From CBDHCC01 sp965219235 (lineage in GTDB: Bacteria; Pseudomonadota; Alphaproteobacteria; Sphingomonadales; Sphingomonadaceae): DNA of 64,000 nucleotides. A model generated the notes under the pieces. That model had not been told where the DNA came from, searched no databases, and saw only the letters and a list, made by a program, of their open reading frames with translations. This document shows positions 45,823-54,210 of this stretch, in pieces; the first letter of the stretch is position 1; each line of letters opens with the position of its first letter. The stretch is from the NCBI GenBank assembly GCA_965219235.1, contig OZ244721.1, forward strand, positions 2,666,001 through 2,730,000, given 5' to 3'. Made by a program: the position numbers and the translations under genes.

Positions 45823-48147
45823 ATGCAGGGCCGTCCTCCCAAGCCGAAACGGTCCTTCCGCTGGCGGACGCTGTTCGGCCCGCTGACGATCGCCATGCTG
45901 GTCGGCGCGTTCTTCGCGGTGGCCGAACCCGTGCCGATCAACATGCTCTTGCGGGAGGCGCAATACTCGCTGATTCCGAAGCGCGCGTCGGGACGCATCG
46001 TCATCGTCGACAGTGTGCCATCCGAAGACGTGCTATCGCCGGATGTCGAGCGGTTGCAGGATGCGCGCCTGCTCAACGCGCTGCGCCGGTATCAGCCGAG
46101 CAAAGTCTTCGTCGAGCGGCAGTATTTCGCCCCCAGCACGCCTGCCGCCGACGCTGCGCTGGCGGAGGCGCTCGCCCGCTACAGGAGTCCGGTGTTCTTG
46201 GCGGCTAAGCTAACCACCACGCACAACTCGAAGTCGGAGATTGACCGGCTGCCCGAGCCTCTTTTTCTGCGGCACGCTGAGGTCGGCAGTTCCTCAATTT
46301 GGATCAACCCTTTCGGCTATACGGACAGGATGTCTTATGCCGATGTTGTAAGCCGGCGGATCGTGCCGTCCTTTGCCTCGGCAATGGCGGACCGTGCAGG
46401 TCCACCAAGTGATATGTTCCTGATCGACTTCAGTACGCGCATAAGCACTGTCCCTCGGTATAGGTACGCGGACGTGGTTTCTGGCTCGCTTCCGCTCTCG
46501 GCGTTCGCGGGCAAGATCGTAGTGCTCGCCGGCAGAAGCGCGACGAACGATCTCATACGACTGCCACGGCTCGGCCCCAGCCAGCAGACTGATGCGCACG
46601 TGCTTGCGGCCGAAACCCTGCTGCGCGGACGGCCGACTAACCTCGGCGGCTGGCCGCTGCTGCTGCTCGTGGGTGTGGCGCATTGGCTAATCGCCCGCGC
46701 CCGACTCTCGCGGCGGGTGGCGGCCGCAACCCGCGTCGCCGGCTTCGCGTTCCTCCTGCTGGTGGGCGGTATCGCCAGCCTGTTCCAGGTGAACCTTGAC
46801 CCTGGTCCCGCTCTAGCGGCGCTTGCGACCGTCACCTGGATGGTAAACTGGCGAGAGCGCAAACTGCGAGCGGAGCAGACGAACGCGCGCTCCAACCTGC
46901 CCAACATGACCGGCTTCCGCGCCGCCGATCCACCTGGCGACGCCGCCGTCGTGGTCGCGCGGATCGCGCGCATCGACGAGATCCTCACGGCGCTGCCTTC
47001 GGCCCTGCATGGTGCCTTCGCGCGCGCCGTGGTGTACCGGCTGAAGGCGGGCGACGAGGCGCTGACGCTCTACCACGACGAAAATGGACATTTCGCGTGG
47101 TACGCGCCGGCGCAGAGCTTCGCCGCCATCGAATCGCACCTGACGGGCCTCAAGGCGCTGTTCGCCACACCGATCGCGCTGGAAGGCCACCAGATCGACG
47201 TCGAGCTGGCCTTCGGCGTCGACGTCAACTGCGACCAGGACCCGTCGCTGCGGCTCGCCTCCGCCTCCAATGCGGCGGCCGAGGCGGGAGAGAGCGGGCA
47301 CGTCGCGCATTCGTTCGACAGCGAGCGGCTGGAACGCGCGAGCTGGACCACGTCGCTGCACACCGCGATCGACCAGGCGCTCCACAATCAGGAGATCTGG
47401 GTCGCCTATCAGCCCAAGCTTGACCTCGCCTCCGGCCGGGTGACGGGCGCGGAGGCGCTGGTCCGCTGGACCCATCCCACGCGCGGCAACATCCCGCCGA
47501 CCGAGTTCATCGCCCACGCCGAGCGCGACGGACGAATCGACTCGCTGACCTGGGCGGTGACCGAGCACGCGGTCGCCAGCGCGGCGCTGCTGAACGCCAC
47601 CGGCCGGCCCTTCCACGTCGCGATCAACCTGTCGGCGGTGATGCTGGGTCGCGACGACCTGCACGAGCGGATGCTGGAGACGCTATTCCGCCACAAGCTG
47701 CGGCCCAATCTGCTGACGCTGGAGCTCACCGAGACTGTGCCGCTGAGTGAGAATCCGACTGTCGCCACCAATCTTCACCGACTGCGCGCCTCGGGCTGCC
47801 GGGTGTCGATCGACGATTACGGCACCGGCGCCTCCAACCTCCTCTACCTCAAGACCGTGCCGTCGGACGAGGTGAAGATCGACCGATTGTTCGTCACGGG
47901 CCTGTCGGACAGCGCGGTCAACACCGCGATCGTGCGCGGCACCATCGACATGGTCCACGCGCTCGGCCGCTGCGTGGTGGCGGAGGGCGTCGAGGACCTG
48001 GCGACGCTGCGCCTGCTCGGCCGACTCGGCTGCGACGTGGCGCAGGGCTTCGCGATTGGACGGCCGCAGCGGATCGAGGATTTCCAGGAGACCTTCCGCA
48101 GCGGGCTGGAGGCACGCTTTTCCTCCGTGGGACGGAACCAAAGCTGA
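45823..48147 (+). CDS. CHASE2-EAL c-di-GMP phosphodiesterase
   Basis: 774 residues. N-terminal TM helix (22-42), a periplasmic CHASE2 sensor (about 45-260, PKRASGRIVIVDSVPSEDVL), then two or three TM helices (270-345). The middle domain (about 355-500) resembles GGDEF but has no GG(D/E)EF: YHDENGHFAWY stands in its place, so it is degenerate. The EAL domain (about 520-765) keeps EAL at 544-546, INLSAV, LELTETVPL, SIDDYGTGASN, VKIDRLF and AEGVED, so it should hydrolyse c-di-GMP. Part of the sensor segment (about 46180-46600) is noticeably lower in G+C than the rest. Confidence 0.95.
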   Translation: MQGRPPKPKRSFRWRTLFGPLTIAMLVGAFFAVAEPVPINMLLREAQYSLIPKRASGRIVIVDSVPSEDVLSPDVERLQDARLLNALRRYQPSKVFVERQYFAPSTPAADAALAEALARYRSPVFLAAKLTTTHNSKSEIDRLPEPLFLRHAEVGSSSIWINPFGYTDRMSYADVVSRRIVPSFASAMADRAGPPSDMFLIDFSTRISTVPRYRYADVVSGSLPLSAFAGKIVVLAGRSATNDLIRLPRLGPSQQTDAHVLAAETLLRGRPTNLGGWPLLLLVGVAHWLIARARLSRRVAAATRVAGFAFLLLVGGIASLFQVNLDPGPALAALATVTWMVNWRERKLRAEQTNARSNLPNMTGFRAADPPGDAAVVVARIARIDEILTALPSALHGAFARAVVYRLKAGDEALTLYHDENGHFAWYAPAQSFAAIESHLTGLKALFATPIALEGHQIDVELAFGVDVNCDQDPSLRLASASNAAAEAGESGHVAHSFDSERLERASWTTSLHTAIDQALHNQEIWVAYQPKLDLASGRVTGAEALVRWTHPTRGNIPPTEFIAHAERDGRIDSLTWAVTEHAVASAALLNATGRPFHVAINLSAVMLGRDDLHERMLETLFRHKLRPNLLTLELTETVPLSENPTVATNLHRLRASGCRVSIDDYGTGASNLLYLKTVPSDEVKIDRLFVTGLSDSAVNTAIVRGTIDMVHALGRCVVAEGVEDLATLRLLGRLGCDVAQGFAIGRPQRIEDFQETFRSGLEARFSSVGRNQS

Positions 48148-48157
48148 AAGCTCCCCC

Positions 48158-48186
48158 TTGTTAACCATGTGTGGTAAGGTTAACAT
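48158..48186 (+). promoter_or_regulatory. Promoter with GTTAACC/GGTTAAC inverted repeat
   Basis: TTGTTA at 48158 and TAACAT at 48181 are 17 bases apart, a fair sigma-70 pair. Superimposed is an inverted repeat GTTAACC (48160) / GGTTAAC (48178). The left part reads TTAACCAT at 48161-48168, a full match to the CtrA half-site, overlapping the -35 box, where CtrA often binds as activator. Confidence 0.5.
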
Positions 48187-48224
48187 GTTGTTGGCCACCA
48201 TGGCATAGCAACGAGGGATCTATT

Positions 48225-48299
48225 ATGAGCAAGACGACGAAGCGCCCGACGACCGGGCGAGGCATTTGGGATTGGGTTTTCGGCTCCATCCGGAAGTAA
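48225..48299 (+). CDS. 24-residue stand-alone peptide gene
   Basis: A complete tiny gene: ribosome site GAGGGA at 48213-48218, ATG at 48225, 24 codons, TAA at 48299, then a strong terminator at 48308. The peptide starts MSKTTKRPTTGR and ends GIWDWVFGSIRK: a basic, Thr-rich head and an amphipathic, Trp/Phe-rich tail. No signal peptide or classic membrane helix. The promoter just upstream has a GTTAAC inverted repeat. I do not recognise a family. It might be a small regulatory or membrane-active peptide, or a leader, or the transcript could be an sRNA with an incidental frame. The good ribosome site and clean fit argue for translation. Confidence 0.6.
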   Translation: MSKTTKRPTTGRGIWDWVFGSIRK

Positions 48300-48307
48300 T
48301 TCTCAGC

Positions 48308-48335
48308 AAGGCCTCATTATTGAGGCCTTTTTTTT
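48308..48335 (+). terminator. Strong rho-independent terminator
   Basis: AAGGCCTCA / TGAGGCCTT (9 bp), loop TTAT, followed by eight Ts. Ends the 24-codon transcript 8 bases after its stop. Confidence 0.95.
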
Positions 48336-48494
48336 GCTGCCTTCCAAGCATTTGAATTCTACGAGGTTGACAACATGAATAAGCGCGGGTGAGCCGTCCT
48401 CTATGATCTTCGTACCTGTTCACGCATGTACCACCACAACCGACGATCTGTGCAGCCCGCTACTCGACTCCTCCATGCGTCTAATTCGAACCGC

Positions 48495-50102
48495 ATGTAT
48501 CCAGCCCATCATGTCGCATTGACCGCCTTTCCCTGGTGGCGAGGCGCCGTCCTCTATCAGGTCTACCCGCGCTCCTTCGCCGACTCGGACTCCGACGGCA
48601 TCGGCGATCTGCCCGGCGTCACCGCGCACCTGGATCACGTCGCATCTCTTGGCGTGGACGGGTTGTGGCTTTCGCCCTTCTTCCCCTCGCCCATGAAGGA
48701 CTTCGGCTACGACGTGGCCGATTTCCGTGGCGTCGATCCGCTGTTCGGCACGCTCGCCGACTTCGACCGGCTGGTGGAGCGCGCGCACGCGCTGGGACTG
48801 CGGGTGATCATCGACCAGGTCTACTCCCACTCCTCCGACCAACACCCGTGGTTCCGGGAGAGCCGGGCCGATCGCGCCAATCCCCGCGCCGACTGGTACG
48901 TCTGGGCGGACCCCAGGCCGGACGGCTCGCCGCCCAACAACTGGCTGTCGGTGTTCGGCGGCTCCTGCTGGACGTGGGACGCGCGCCGGGGGCAATACTA
49001 CTTCCACAACTTCCTGCCTGAGCAGCCGGACCTCGACCTGCACCGGCTCGACGTCCAGGACGCGATGCTGGATGTCGCCCGTTTCTGGCTGGATCGCGGC
49101 GTGGACGGCTTTCGCCTGGACGCGCTCAACTTCGCGATGCACGACCGGCGGCTGACCGACAATCCGGTCGCGCCGCCGGATCGGCCGCGCACCCGCCCCT
49201 TCGACCATCAGTCGCACGTCCACAACCAGTCGCAGCCCGAGATCGTGGGTTTCGTCGAGCGGCTGGCGGCGGTCGTCGCCGGCTATCCCGATCGCTTCAC
49301 CGTGGCGGAGGTCGGCGGCGTCGATCCGCTGCCGGAGATGCGGGCGTTCACCCGGGGCACGGATCGGCTGAGCACGGCCTACGGCTTCGCGTTCCTGTCC
49401 GCCGACCGGCTGACCCCGGCGTTGGTGCGCGACGCGATGGCGGAGTGGCCGAGCGGCGAGGCCGCGGACGATGGCGAGCCCTGGCCGAGCTGGGCGTTCT
49501 CCAACCACGACGTCCCCCGAGCGGTGTCGCGCTGGACCGAGGGGCGGGATGGAACCGCCATGGCGCGGCTGACGCTGGCGTTGCTCGCGACGCTGCGCGG
49601 CAACATTTTCCTCTATCAGGGCGAGGAGCTGGGGCTGGAGCAGGCGGACGTGCCGTTCGAGCGGCTGGCGGACCCGGAGGCGATCGCCAACTGGCCGCTG
49701 ACGCTGGGCCGCGACGGCGCGCGCACCCCGATGGCGTGGACGTCCGAGGGCATCGGAAGCGGCTTCTCCACGACCGAGCCGTGGCTGCCGATCGATCCGC
49801 GCCATCGCGCGCGCGCGATGGACCGGCAGGAGCGCGATCCCGACAGTCCACTGGCGGTCACCCGCGCCGTGTTCGCGCTGCGCCGCGCGGAGCCGGCGCT
49901 GCGCCTGGGCGCGCTGGACTTCGTCGACACGCCCGGCGACCTGCTGGTGTTCCGGCGGAGCTGGCGCGGGCGCGCTCTCACCTGCGCCTTCAACCTGGGC
50001 CACGAAACCGTCGCCTGGCGCACCGCAGGTCGGATGCTGGTCGCGCTCAACGGGGCGACGGACGACCGGCTGCCACCCCTGGGCGTGGCGGTCTGCGCGT
50101 GA
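48495..50102 (+). CDS. GH13 alpha-glucosidase / oligo-1,6-glucosidase type
   Basis: Hydrolyses alpha-glucosidic bonds in maltose or isomalto-oligosaccharides. About 535 residues. The TIM barrel shows WRGAVLYQVYPRSFADSD, region I IIDQVYSHSSD, region II DGFRLDALN (nucleophile Asp), region III FTVAEVGG (acid/base Glu), region IV FSNHDVPRA. No signal peptide, so cytoplasmic. The ATG at 48495 starts close to conserved sequence; ATG 48426 would add 23 unconserved residues and neither has a clear ribosome site. It follows the peptide gene's terminator and is separate from it. No sugar transporter is adjacent. Confidence 0.92.
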   Translation: MYPAHHVALTAFPWWRGAVLYQVYPRSFADSDSDGIGDLPGVTAHLDHVASLGVDGLWLSPFFPSPMKDFGYDVADFRGVDPLFGTLADFDRLVERAHALGLRVIIDQVYSHSSDQHPWFRESRADRANPRADWYVWADPRPDGSPPNNWLSVFGGSCWTWDARRGQYYFHNFLPEQPDLDLHRLDVQDAMLDVARFWLDRGVDGFRLDALNFAMHDRRLTDNPVAPPDRPRTRPFDHQSHVHNQSQPEIVGFVERLAAVVAGYPDRFTVAEVGGVDPLPEMRAFTRGTDRLSTAYGFAFLSADRLTPALVRDAMAEWPSGEAADDGEPWPSWAFSNHDVPRAVSRWTEGRDGTAMARLTLALLATLRGNIFLYQGEELGLEQADVPFERLADPEAIANWPLTLGRDGARTPMAWTSEGIGSGFSTTEPWLPIDPRHRARAMDRQERDPDSPLAVTRAVFALRRAEPALRLGALDFVDTPGDLLVFRRSWRGRALTCAFNLGHETVAWRTAGRMLVALNGATDDRLPPLGVAVCA

Positions 50103-50118
50103 GGGGGAGGTCGGCCCG

Positions 50119-51225
50119 TCAGTACACCACGACGCTGCGGATGCCCTCGCCGCGCGCCATCATCGCGAAGCCCTCGTTGATGTCGTCGAGCGCCAGCCGG
50201 CGGGTGATGAGCGGGTCGACCTCGATATGGCCGTCGAGCACCCAGCCGACGATGCGCGGCACGTCGGTGCGCCCCCTCGCGCCACCGAACGCCGTGCCCT
50301 TCCAGGTCCGGCCGGTCACCAGCTGGAACGGCCGTGTGGCGATCTCCTCGCCCGCCCTGGCCACCCCGATGATGACGCTCTCGCCCCAGCCGCGGTGGCA
50401 GCATTCGAGCGCCTGGCGCATCACCTCCACATTGCCGGTGCAGTCGAAGGAATAGTCCGCCCCGCCGCCGGTGAGCTCAATAATGTGCGCCGCCACATCT
50501 TCCACCGCGCGAGGGTCGACGAAGTCGGTCATGCCGAAGCGGCGACCCCACGCCTCCTTGTCCGGGTTCACATCCACGCCGACGATCCGACCCGCGCCGA
50601 CCAGCCGCGCGCCCTGGACGACGTTGAGCCCGATGCCACCCAGCCCGAAGACGACGACGGTGGCGCCCGGCTCCACCTTCGCGGTGTTGACGACCGCGCC
50701 CACGCCCGTGGTGACGCCGCAGCCGACAGTGCAGATCGTGTCGAACGCCGCCCGCCGATCGATCACCGCCAGCGCGATCTCCGGCAGCACGATGAAGTTC
50801 GAGAAGGTGGAGCAGCCCATATAATGCCACACCGGCGCGCCGTTCTGCGAAAACCGGCTGGTGCCGTCGGGCATGACGCCCCGGCCCTGGGTCGCGCGGA
50901 TGGCCGTACAGAGGTTGGTCTTCGGGTTGAGGCAGGACGGGCACTGGCGGCACTCCGGCGTGTAGAGCGGGATGACGTGATCGCCGGGCGACACCGAGGT
51001 GACGCCCGGCCCCAGCTCGCGCACCACGCCGGCACCCTCGTGTCCCAGCACGCAGGGGAAGCGCCCTTCGGAGTCCAGCCCGCCCAGGGTGTAGGCGTCC
51101 GTGTGACAGATGCCGCTCGCCCTGACCTCGACCAGCACCTCGCCCGCCTGCGGCCCCTGCAGGTCCAGCTCGACGATCTCCAGCGGCTGGAGGGGGGCGA
51201 ATGCGACGGCGGCGCGGGTCTTCAT
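50119..51225 (-). CDS. frmA: S-(hydroxymethyl)glutathione dehydrogenase (class III ADH)
   Basis: Oxidises the formaldehyde-glutathione adduct to S-formylglutathione with NAD+. 368 residues. Catalytic zinc ligands SGICHTDAYTLGG (Cys40) and GHEGAGVV; structural-zinc cysteines CRQCPSCLNPKTNLC; Rossmann VVFGLGGIGLNVVQGA. Family-typical TRFSQNGAPVWHYMGCSTF-like block. Divergent from the VOC and fghA genes across 131 bases, forming a formaldehyde detoxification locus. Confidence 0.96.
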   Translation of the reverse strand: MKTRAAVAFAPLQPLEIVELDLQGPQAGEVLVEVRASGICHTDAYTLGGLDSEGRFPCVLGHEGAGVVRELGPGVTSVSPGDHVIPLYTPECRQCPSCLNPKTNLCTAIRATQGRGVMPDGTSRFSQNGAPVWHYMGCSTFSNFIVLPEIALAVIDRRAAFDTICTVGCGVTTGVGAVVNTAKVEPGATVVVFGLGGIGLNVVQGARLVGAGRIVGVDVNPDKEAWGRRFGMTDFVDPRAVEDVAAHIIELTGGGADYSFDCTGNVEVMRQALECCHRGWGESVIIGVARAGEEIATRPFQLVTGRTWKGTAFGGARGRTDVPRIVGWVLDGHIEVDPLITRRLALDDINEGFAMMARGEGIRSVVVY

Positions 51226-51356
51226 GCGGGTGTCTCCCGGACTTGGTGGAGCCTCGGTGCCGCGCGATCGTCGCGCCTGTCAAACCGGGCGGGGCGCGCC
51301 ACCTTGTCCGCGGCGTTCCCTGCGCTAGGGTCGCGGGCGCACCAAGGAGACCACCG

Positions 51357-51731
51357 ATGATCAACCACGTGATGCTGGGCACCAACGACCTGGAGGCCGC
51401 GCGCGCCTTCTACGACGCCGTGTTGCCCATCGTCGGCTACGGCACGGCCTTCCAGGACAAGGAGCGGCTGTTCTGGGCGTCGAAGAAGGGCAGCTTCGCG
51501 CTGACCGTTCCGATCGACGGAGAGCCGGCCACCGCCTCCAACGGCTTCACGCTGGGCTTTCGCTGCGACTCACCCGAGCAGGTGACCGCGTTCCACGACG
51601 CGGCCGTCGCGGCGGGCGGCACCGCCATCGAGGATCCGCCGGGGCTGCGGGAGAGCAGCATGGGACCGATGCACCTGAGCTACGTCCGCGATCTGGACGG
51701 CCACAAGCTCTGCGCCATCCATCGCGGCTGA
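51357..51731 (+). CDS. VOC-family (glyoxalase-like) protein
   Basis: 124 residues, two beta-alpha-beta-beta-beta repeats (MINHVMLGTNDLEAARAFYD; VRDLDGHKLCAIHRG). His4 and late Glu/His positions could bind metal. AAGGAGA precedes ATG. Its stop shares a base with the fghA start (TGATG), so it is coupled to formaldehyde detoxification. In this position it may help handle glutathione adducts; the exact reaction is unknown. Confidence 0.9.
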   Translation: MINHVMLGTNDLEAARAFYDAVLPIVGYGTAFQDKERLFWASKKGSFALTVPIDGEPATASNGFTLGFRCDSPEQVTAFHDAAVAAGGTAIEDPPGLRESSMGPMHLSYVRDLDGHKLCAIHRG

Positions 51732-52564
51732 TGGACACCCTGTCCGTTCAACGGAGTCACGGCGGCACGCAGCACGTGCTGCGCCATCTGAGCTCCGCGA
51801 CCGGCACCCCGATGACCCTGGGCGTGTTCGTTCCGCCGGGCGACGAACCCCTCGGCGGTTGGCCGGCCGTGACGTTCCTGTCCGGCCTCACCTGCACCCA
51901 CGCCAATGTGACCGAGAAGGGCGAGTATCGCGGCGCCGCGGCCGAGCTGGGTCTTGTCGTCATCGCTCCTGACACCTCGCCGCGAGGCGCGGCCGTTCCG
52001 GACGCCGACGCTCTCGCGCTGGGTCAGGGAGCCGGCTTCTACCTCGATGCGAGCGAGGCGCCGTGGTCGGGCGCGTTCCGCATGGAACGCTACATCGTGA
52101 GCGAACTGCCGGACGCCGTGGGCGCTCTCGTGCCGTTGGACCCGGCGCGCCAGGGGGTGACCGGCCATTCGATGGGCGGTCATGGCGCGCTCACGCTGGC
52201 GTTGCGCCATTCCGGCCGATGGCGGTCGGTATCCGCGATCGCGCCGATCTGCGCGCCGACCGAGTGCTCCTGGGGCCGCGACGCCTTCACCGCCTATCTG
52301 GGTGCGGACGAGCGGAGGTGGGCGGCGCACGACGCCTGCCGGCTGATCGAGAGCGGCGCCAGAACGGACGCGTTGCTGGTCGATCAGGGCCAGGCCGACC
52401 CGTTCCTGAACGAGCAGCTGAGGCCCGACCGGCTGGAGACGGCCTGCGCGACCACCGGCCTGACGCTGACGCTGCGGCGGCACGCGGGCTACGACCACTC
52501 CTACTATTTCGTCTCCACGGTCCTGGGCGACCACCTGCGCTGGCATCGGGAGCGGCTGGGTTGA
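51731..52564 (+). CDS. fghA: S-formylglutathione hydrolase
   Basis: Hydrolyses S-formylglutathione to formate and glutathione. 277 residues, an alpha/beta hydrolase of the esterase D type: VTFLSGLTCTHANVTEKGEY near the start, nucleophile GHSMGGHGAL, Asp in LLVDQGQADPFL, His in HAGYDHSYYFV. Coupled to VOC upstream and to the exonuclease downstream (TTGA overlap). Confidence 0.97.
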   Translation: MDTLSVQRSHGGTQHVLRHLSSATGTPMTLGVFVPPGDEPLGGWPAVTFLSGLTCTHANVTEKGEYRGAAAELGLVVIAPDTSPRGAAVPDADALALGQGAGFYLDASEAPWSGAFRMERYIVSELPDAVGALVPLDPARQGVTGHSMGGHGALTLALRHSGRWRSVSAIAPICAPTECSWGRDAFTAYLGADERRWAAHDACRLIESGARTDALLVDQGQADPFLNEQLRPDRLETACATTGLTLTLRRHAGYDHSYYFVSTVLGDHLRWHRERLG

Positions 52565-53313
52565 GCCGCTTCGTGCGGGTGGTCGATCTGGAGACCACCG
52601 GCAGCCGCCCGCCCGCGCACGGCGTCTGCGAGATCGGGTGGCAGGACGTGGTCGAGGGCGCGGACGGCGTGTGGCGGATCGGTGGCGGACAGGGCCACAC
52701 GCTCGTCGATCCGGGACGCGCCATTCCGGCTGTCACCCAGGCCATCCACCACATCATCGACGCGGACGTGGTCGGCGCCCCGATGTGGGCGGACGCCGCG
52801 CCGCCGGTGCTGAAGCCCGCCATCCGTCCACTGGCGCTCGCCGCCCACCGCGCCTCCTTCGAGAAGCGCTTCTGCACGCCCGAACTGACCGGCGGGGCGG
52901 ACTGGATCTGCACCTGGAAATCGGCGCTTCGCCTGTGGCCGGACAGCCCGTCCTTCTCCAACCAGGTGCTGCGCTACTGGCGCAAGCCCGCGGGGTTGGA
53001 CCGGGCGCGCGGGCTGCCGGTCCACCGCGCCTATCCCGACGCCTACGTCACCGCCCATCACCTGCGCGACCAGCTGAACGAGGTGGGGCCGGAACGGCTG
53101 ATCGCGTGGGAGCGCGAGCCCGGCCTGCTGCCGCGCGTGCCTTTTGGACCCGACAGGGGCATGGACTTCGCCGAACTGTCCGACGACACTCTCGCCCGGT
53201 TGTCGGACGATCGCAACGAGGACGTGCGCTTCTCGGCCGAACGGGAGCGGGCGCGACGGGACCTGGGTGGAGAGCCGAAGGACTCGGGCTCAGCGCAGGG
53301 GGAACTGCTGTGA
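52561..53313 (+). CDS. DEDDh-family 3'-5' exonuclease (ExoX-like)
   Basis: 250 residues, TTG start inside the fghA stop. Exo I VVDLETTG, Exo II region LALAAHRASFEKRF, Exo III HRAYPDAYVTAHHL (H and D of DEDDh). The C-terminal tail (about 180-250) with MDFAELSDDTLARLSDD matches ExoX-type proteins that trim 3' ends in repair. Its coupling to formaldehyde genes is curious; formaldehyde causes DNA damage, but the link is inference. Confidence 0.88.
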   Translation: MSRFVRVVDLETTGSRPPAHGVCEIGWQDVVEGADGVWRIGGGQGHTLVDPGRAIPAVTQAIHHIIDADVVGAPMWADAAPPVLKPAIRPLALAAHRASFEKRFCTPELTGGADWICTWKSALRLWPDSPSFSNQVLRYWRKPAGLDRARGLPVHRAYPDAYVTAHHLRDQLNEVGPERLIAWEREPGLLPRVPFGPDRGMDFAELSDDTLARLSDDRNEDVRFSAERERARRDLGGEPKDSGSAQGELL

Positions 53314-53326
53314 CGTCGCCCCGCGC

Positions 53327-54091
53327 TCAGGCCGCGACGAACTGTCCCAGGCGCTGCGACAATGAGGGCGCCGGGCTGGGGCCGGAGTCGAGGCTCATCA
53401 GTTCGTCATACACGCGTTCGGCGGGACCGTAGGTGCGGCCCGCCGCGCGTTCCAGCCCGGTGCGGTCGAGGATCGCGATGTGCCCGCGCGTGCCACGCAC
53501 CAGCCGATCACCCTCCAGCTTGTGCAGGGTGTCGGTGACGCTGGCGCGCCGCACGCCGAGCAGTTCGGCCAGGCGCTCGTGCGTCATCGGCAGGTCGTCG
53601 CCGGGCCGGCGGTCGTGCAGCATGACGAGCCAGCGCGCCAGCCGCGTCTCGACATCGTCGGAGCGCAGCGAGGCGATCGTGCTGCTCATCTGCACCGCGA
53701 CGGACTGGGCGAAGCGCAGCAGGATGCGGAAGAAGACCGGGTCGCGCAGGCATGCCGCCTTCACCGCGCTCGCAGGCAATCGCAGCGCCTCGCCCCCGTC
53801 GAGCACCGCGACCGTGGAGTCGAAGGCAAGCGCGCAGCCGGTCATCGCGCTCCAGCCGACCAGCCCCTCGCCGCCGATCAGCCCGTCGCCGCCGAGATCG
53901 GAACCGAAGGAGACGACGAGTGTGAGCGGGAACAGCACCGCCGGGATGGGCTCGCCGGCGCGCGACACGACCTGTCCGGCGGCGTAGCTCACCATGTCGG
54001 CCTGGCCGATCAGGTCGGCGCGCGGCGCGGCGGCCAACCTGTCGAGCAGGCGGTTGCCCGGGGTCCCGCATCCGCCGTTGCTCGCGTCCAT
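53327..54091 (-). CDS. Crp/Fnr-family transcriptional regulator
   Basis: 254 residues. N-terminal cyclic-nucleotide-type beta roll (about 20-130: MVSYAAGQVVSRAGEPIPAV, GGEGLVGWSAM), long dimer helix, and C-terminal winged HTH (LPMTHERLAELLGVRRASVT). The Fnr cysteine cluster is absent, so no Fe-S oxygen sensing is expected. The ligand cannot be predicted. It diverges from the ferritin-like pair across 119 bases, where GCGTAC occurs twice (54134, 54177) and a CAGTTGAACAACTG palindrome lies at 54185. Confidence 0.93.
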   Translation of the reverse strand: MDASNGGCGTPGNRLLDRLAAAPRADLIGQADMVSYAAGQVVSRAGEPIPAVLFPLTLVVSFGSDLGGDGLIGGEGLVGWSAMTGCALAFDSTVAVLDGGEALRLPASAVKAACLRDPVFFRILLRFAQSVAVQMSSTIASLRSDDVETRLARWLVMLHDRRPGDDLPMTHERLAELLGVRRASVTDTLHKLEGDRLVRGTRGHIAILDRTGLERAAGRTYGPAERVYDELMSLDSGPSPAPSLSQRLGQFVAA

Positions 54092-54184
54092 TCGTCATCC
54101 TCTCCCCGTCAGCGCAGGAGTTTAGGTACTACCGCGTACGCAATCAACCATCGGCGGAACGGGCGGGTGGGGGTAGGCGTACAC

Positions 54185-54198
54185 CAGTTGAACAACTG
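54185..54198. promoter_or_regulatory. Palindrome CAGTTGAACAACTG before ferritin-like operon
   Basis: A perfect 6-bp inverted repeat with a 2-base centre, immediately upstream of the GAGAGG ribosome site. It may be an operator for the divergent regulator or part of the start-site region. Confidence 0.45.
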
Positions 54199-54210
54199 AG
54201 AGGGTGGACG

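Noticed and set aside
48375..48392. Five-codon frame MNKRG with a GAGG ribosome site before the glucosidase
   Set aside because: Too short to judge. It could be a chance start or an upstream regulatory frame, with no supporting signal.
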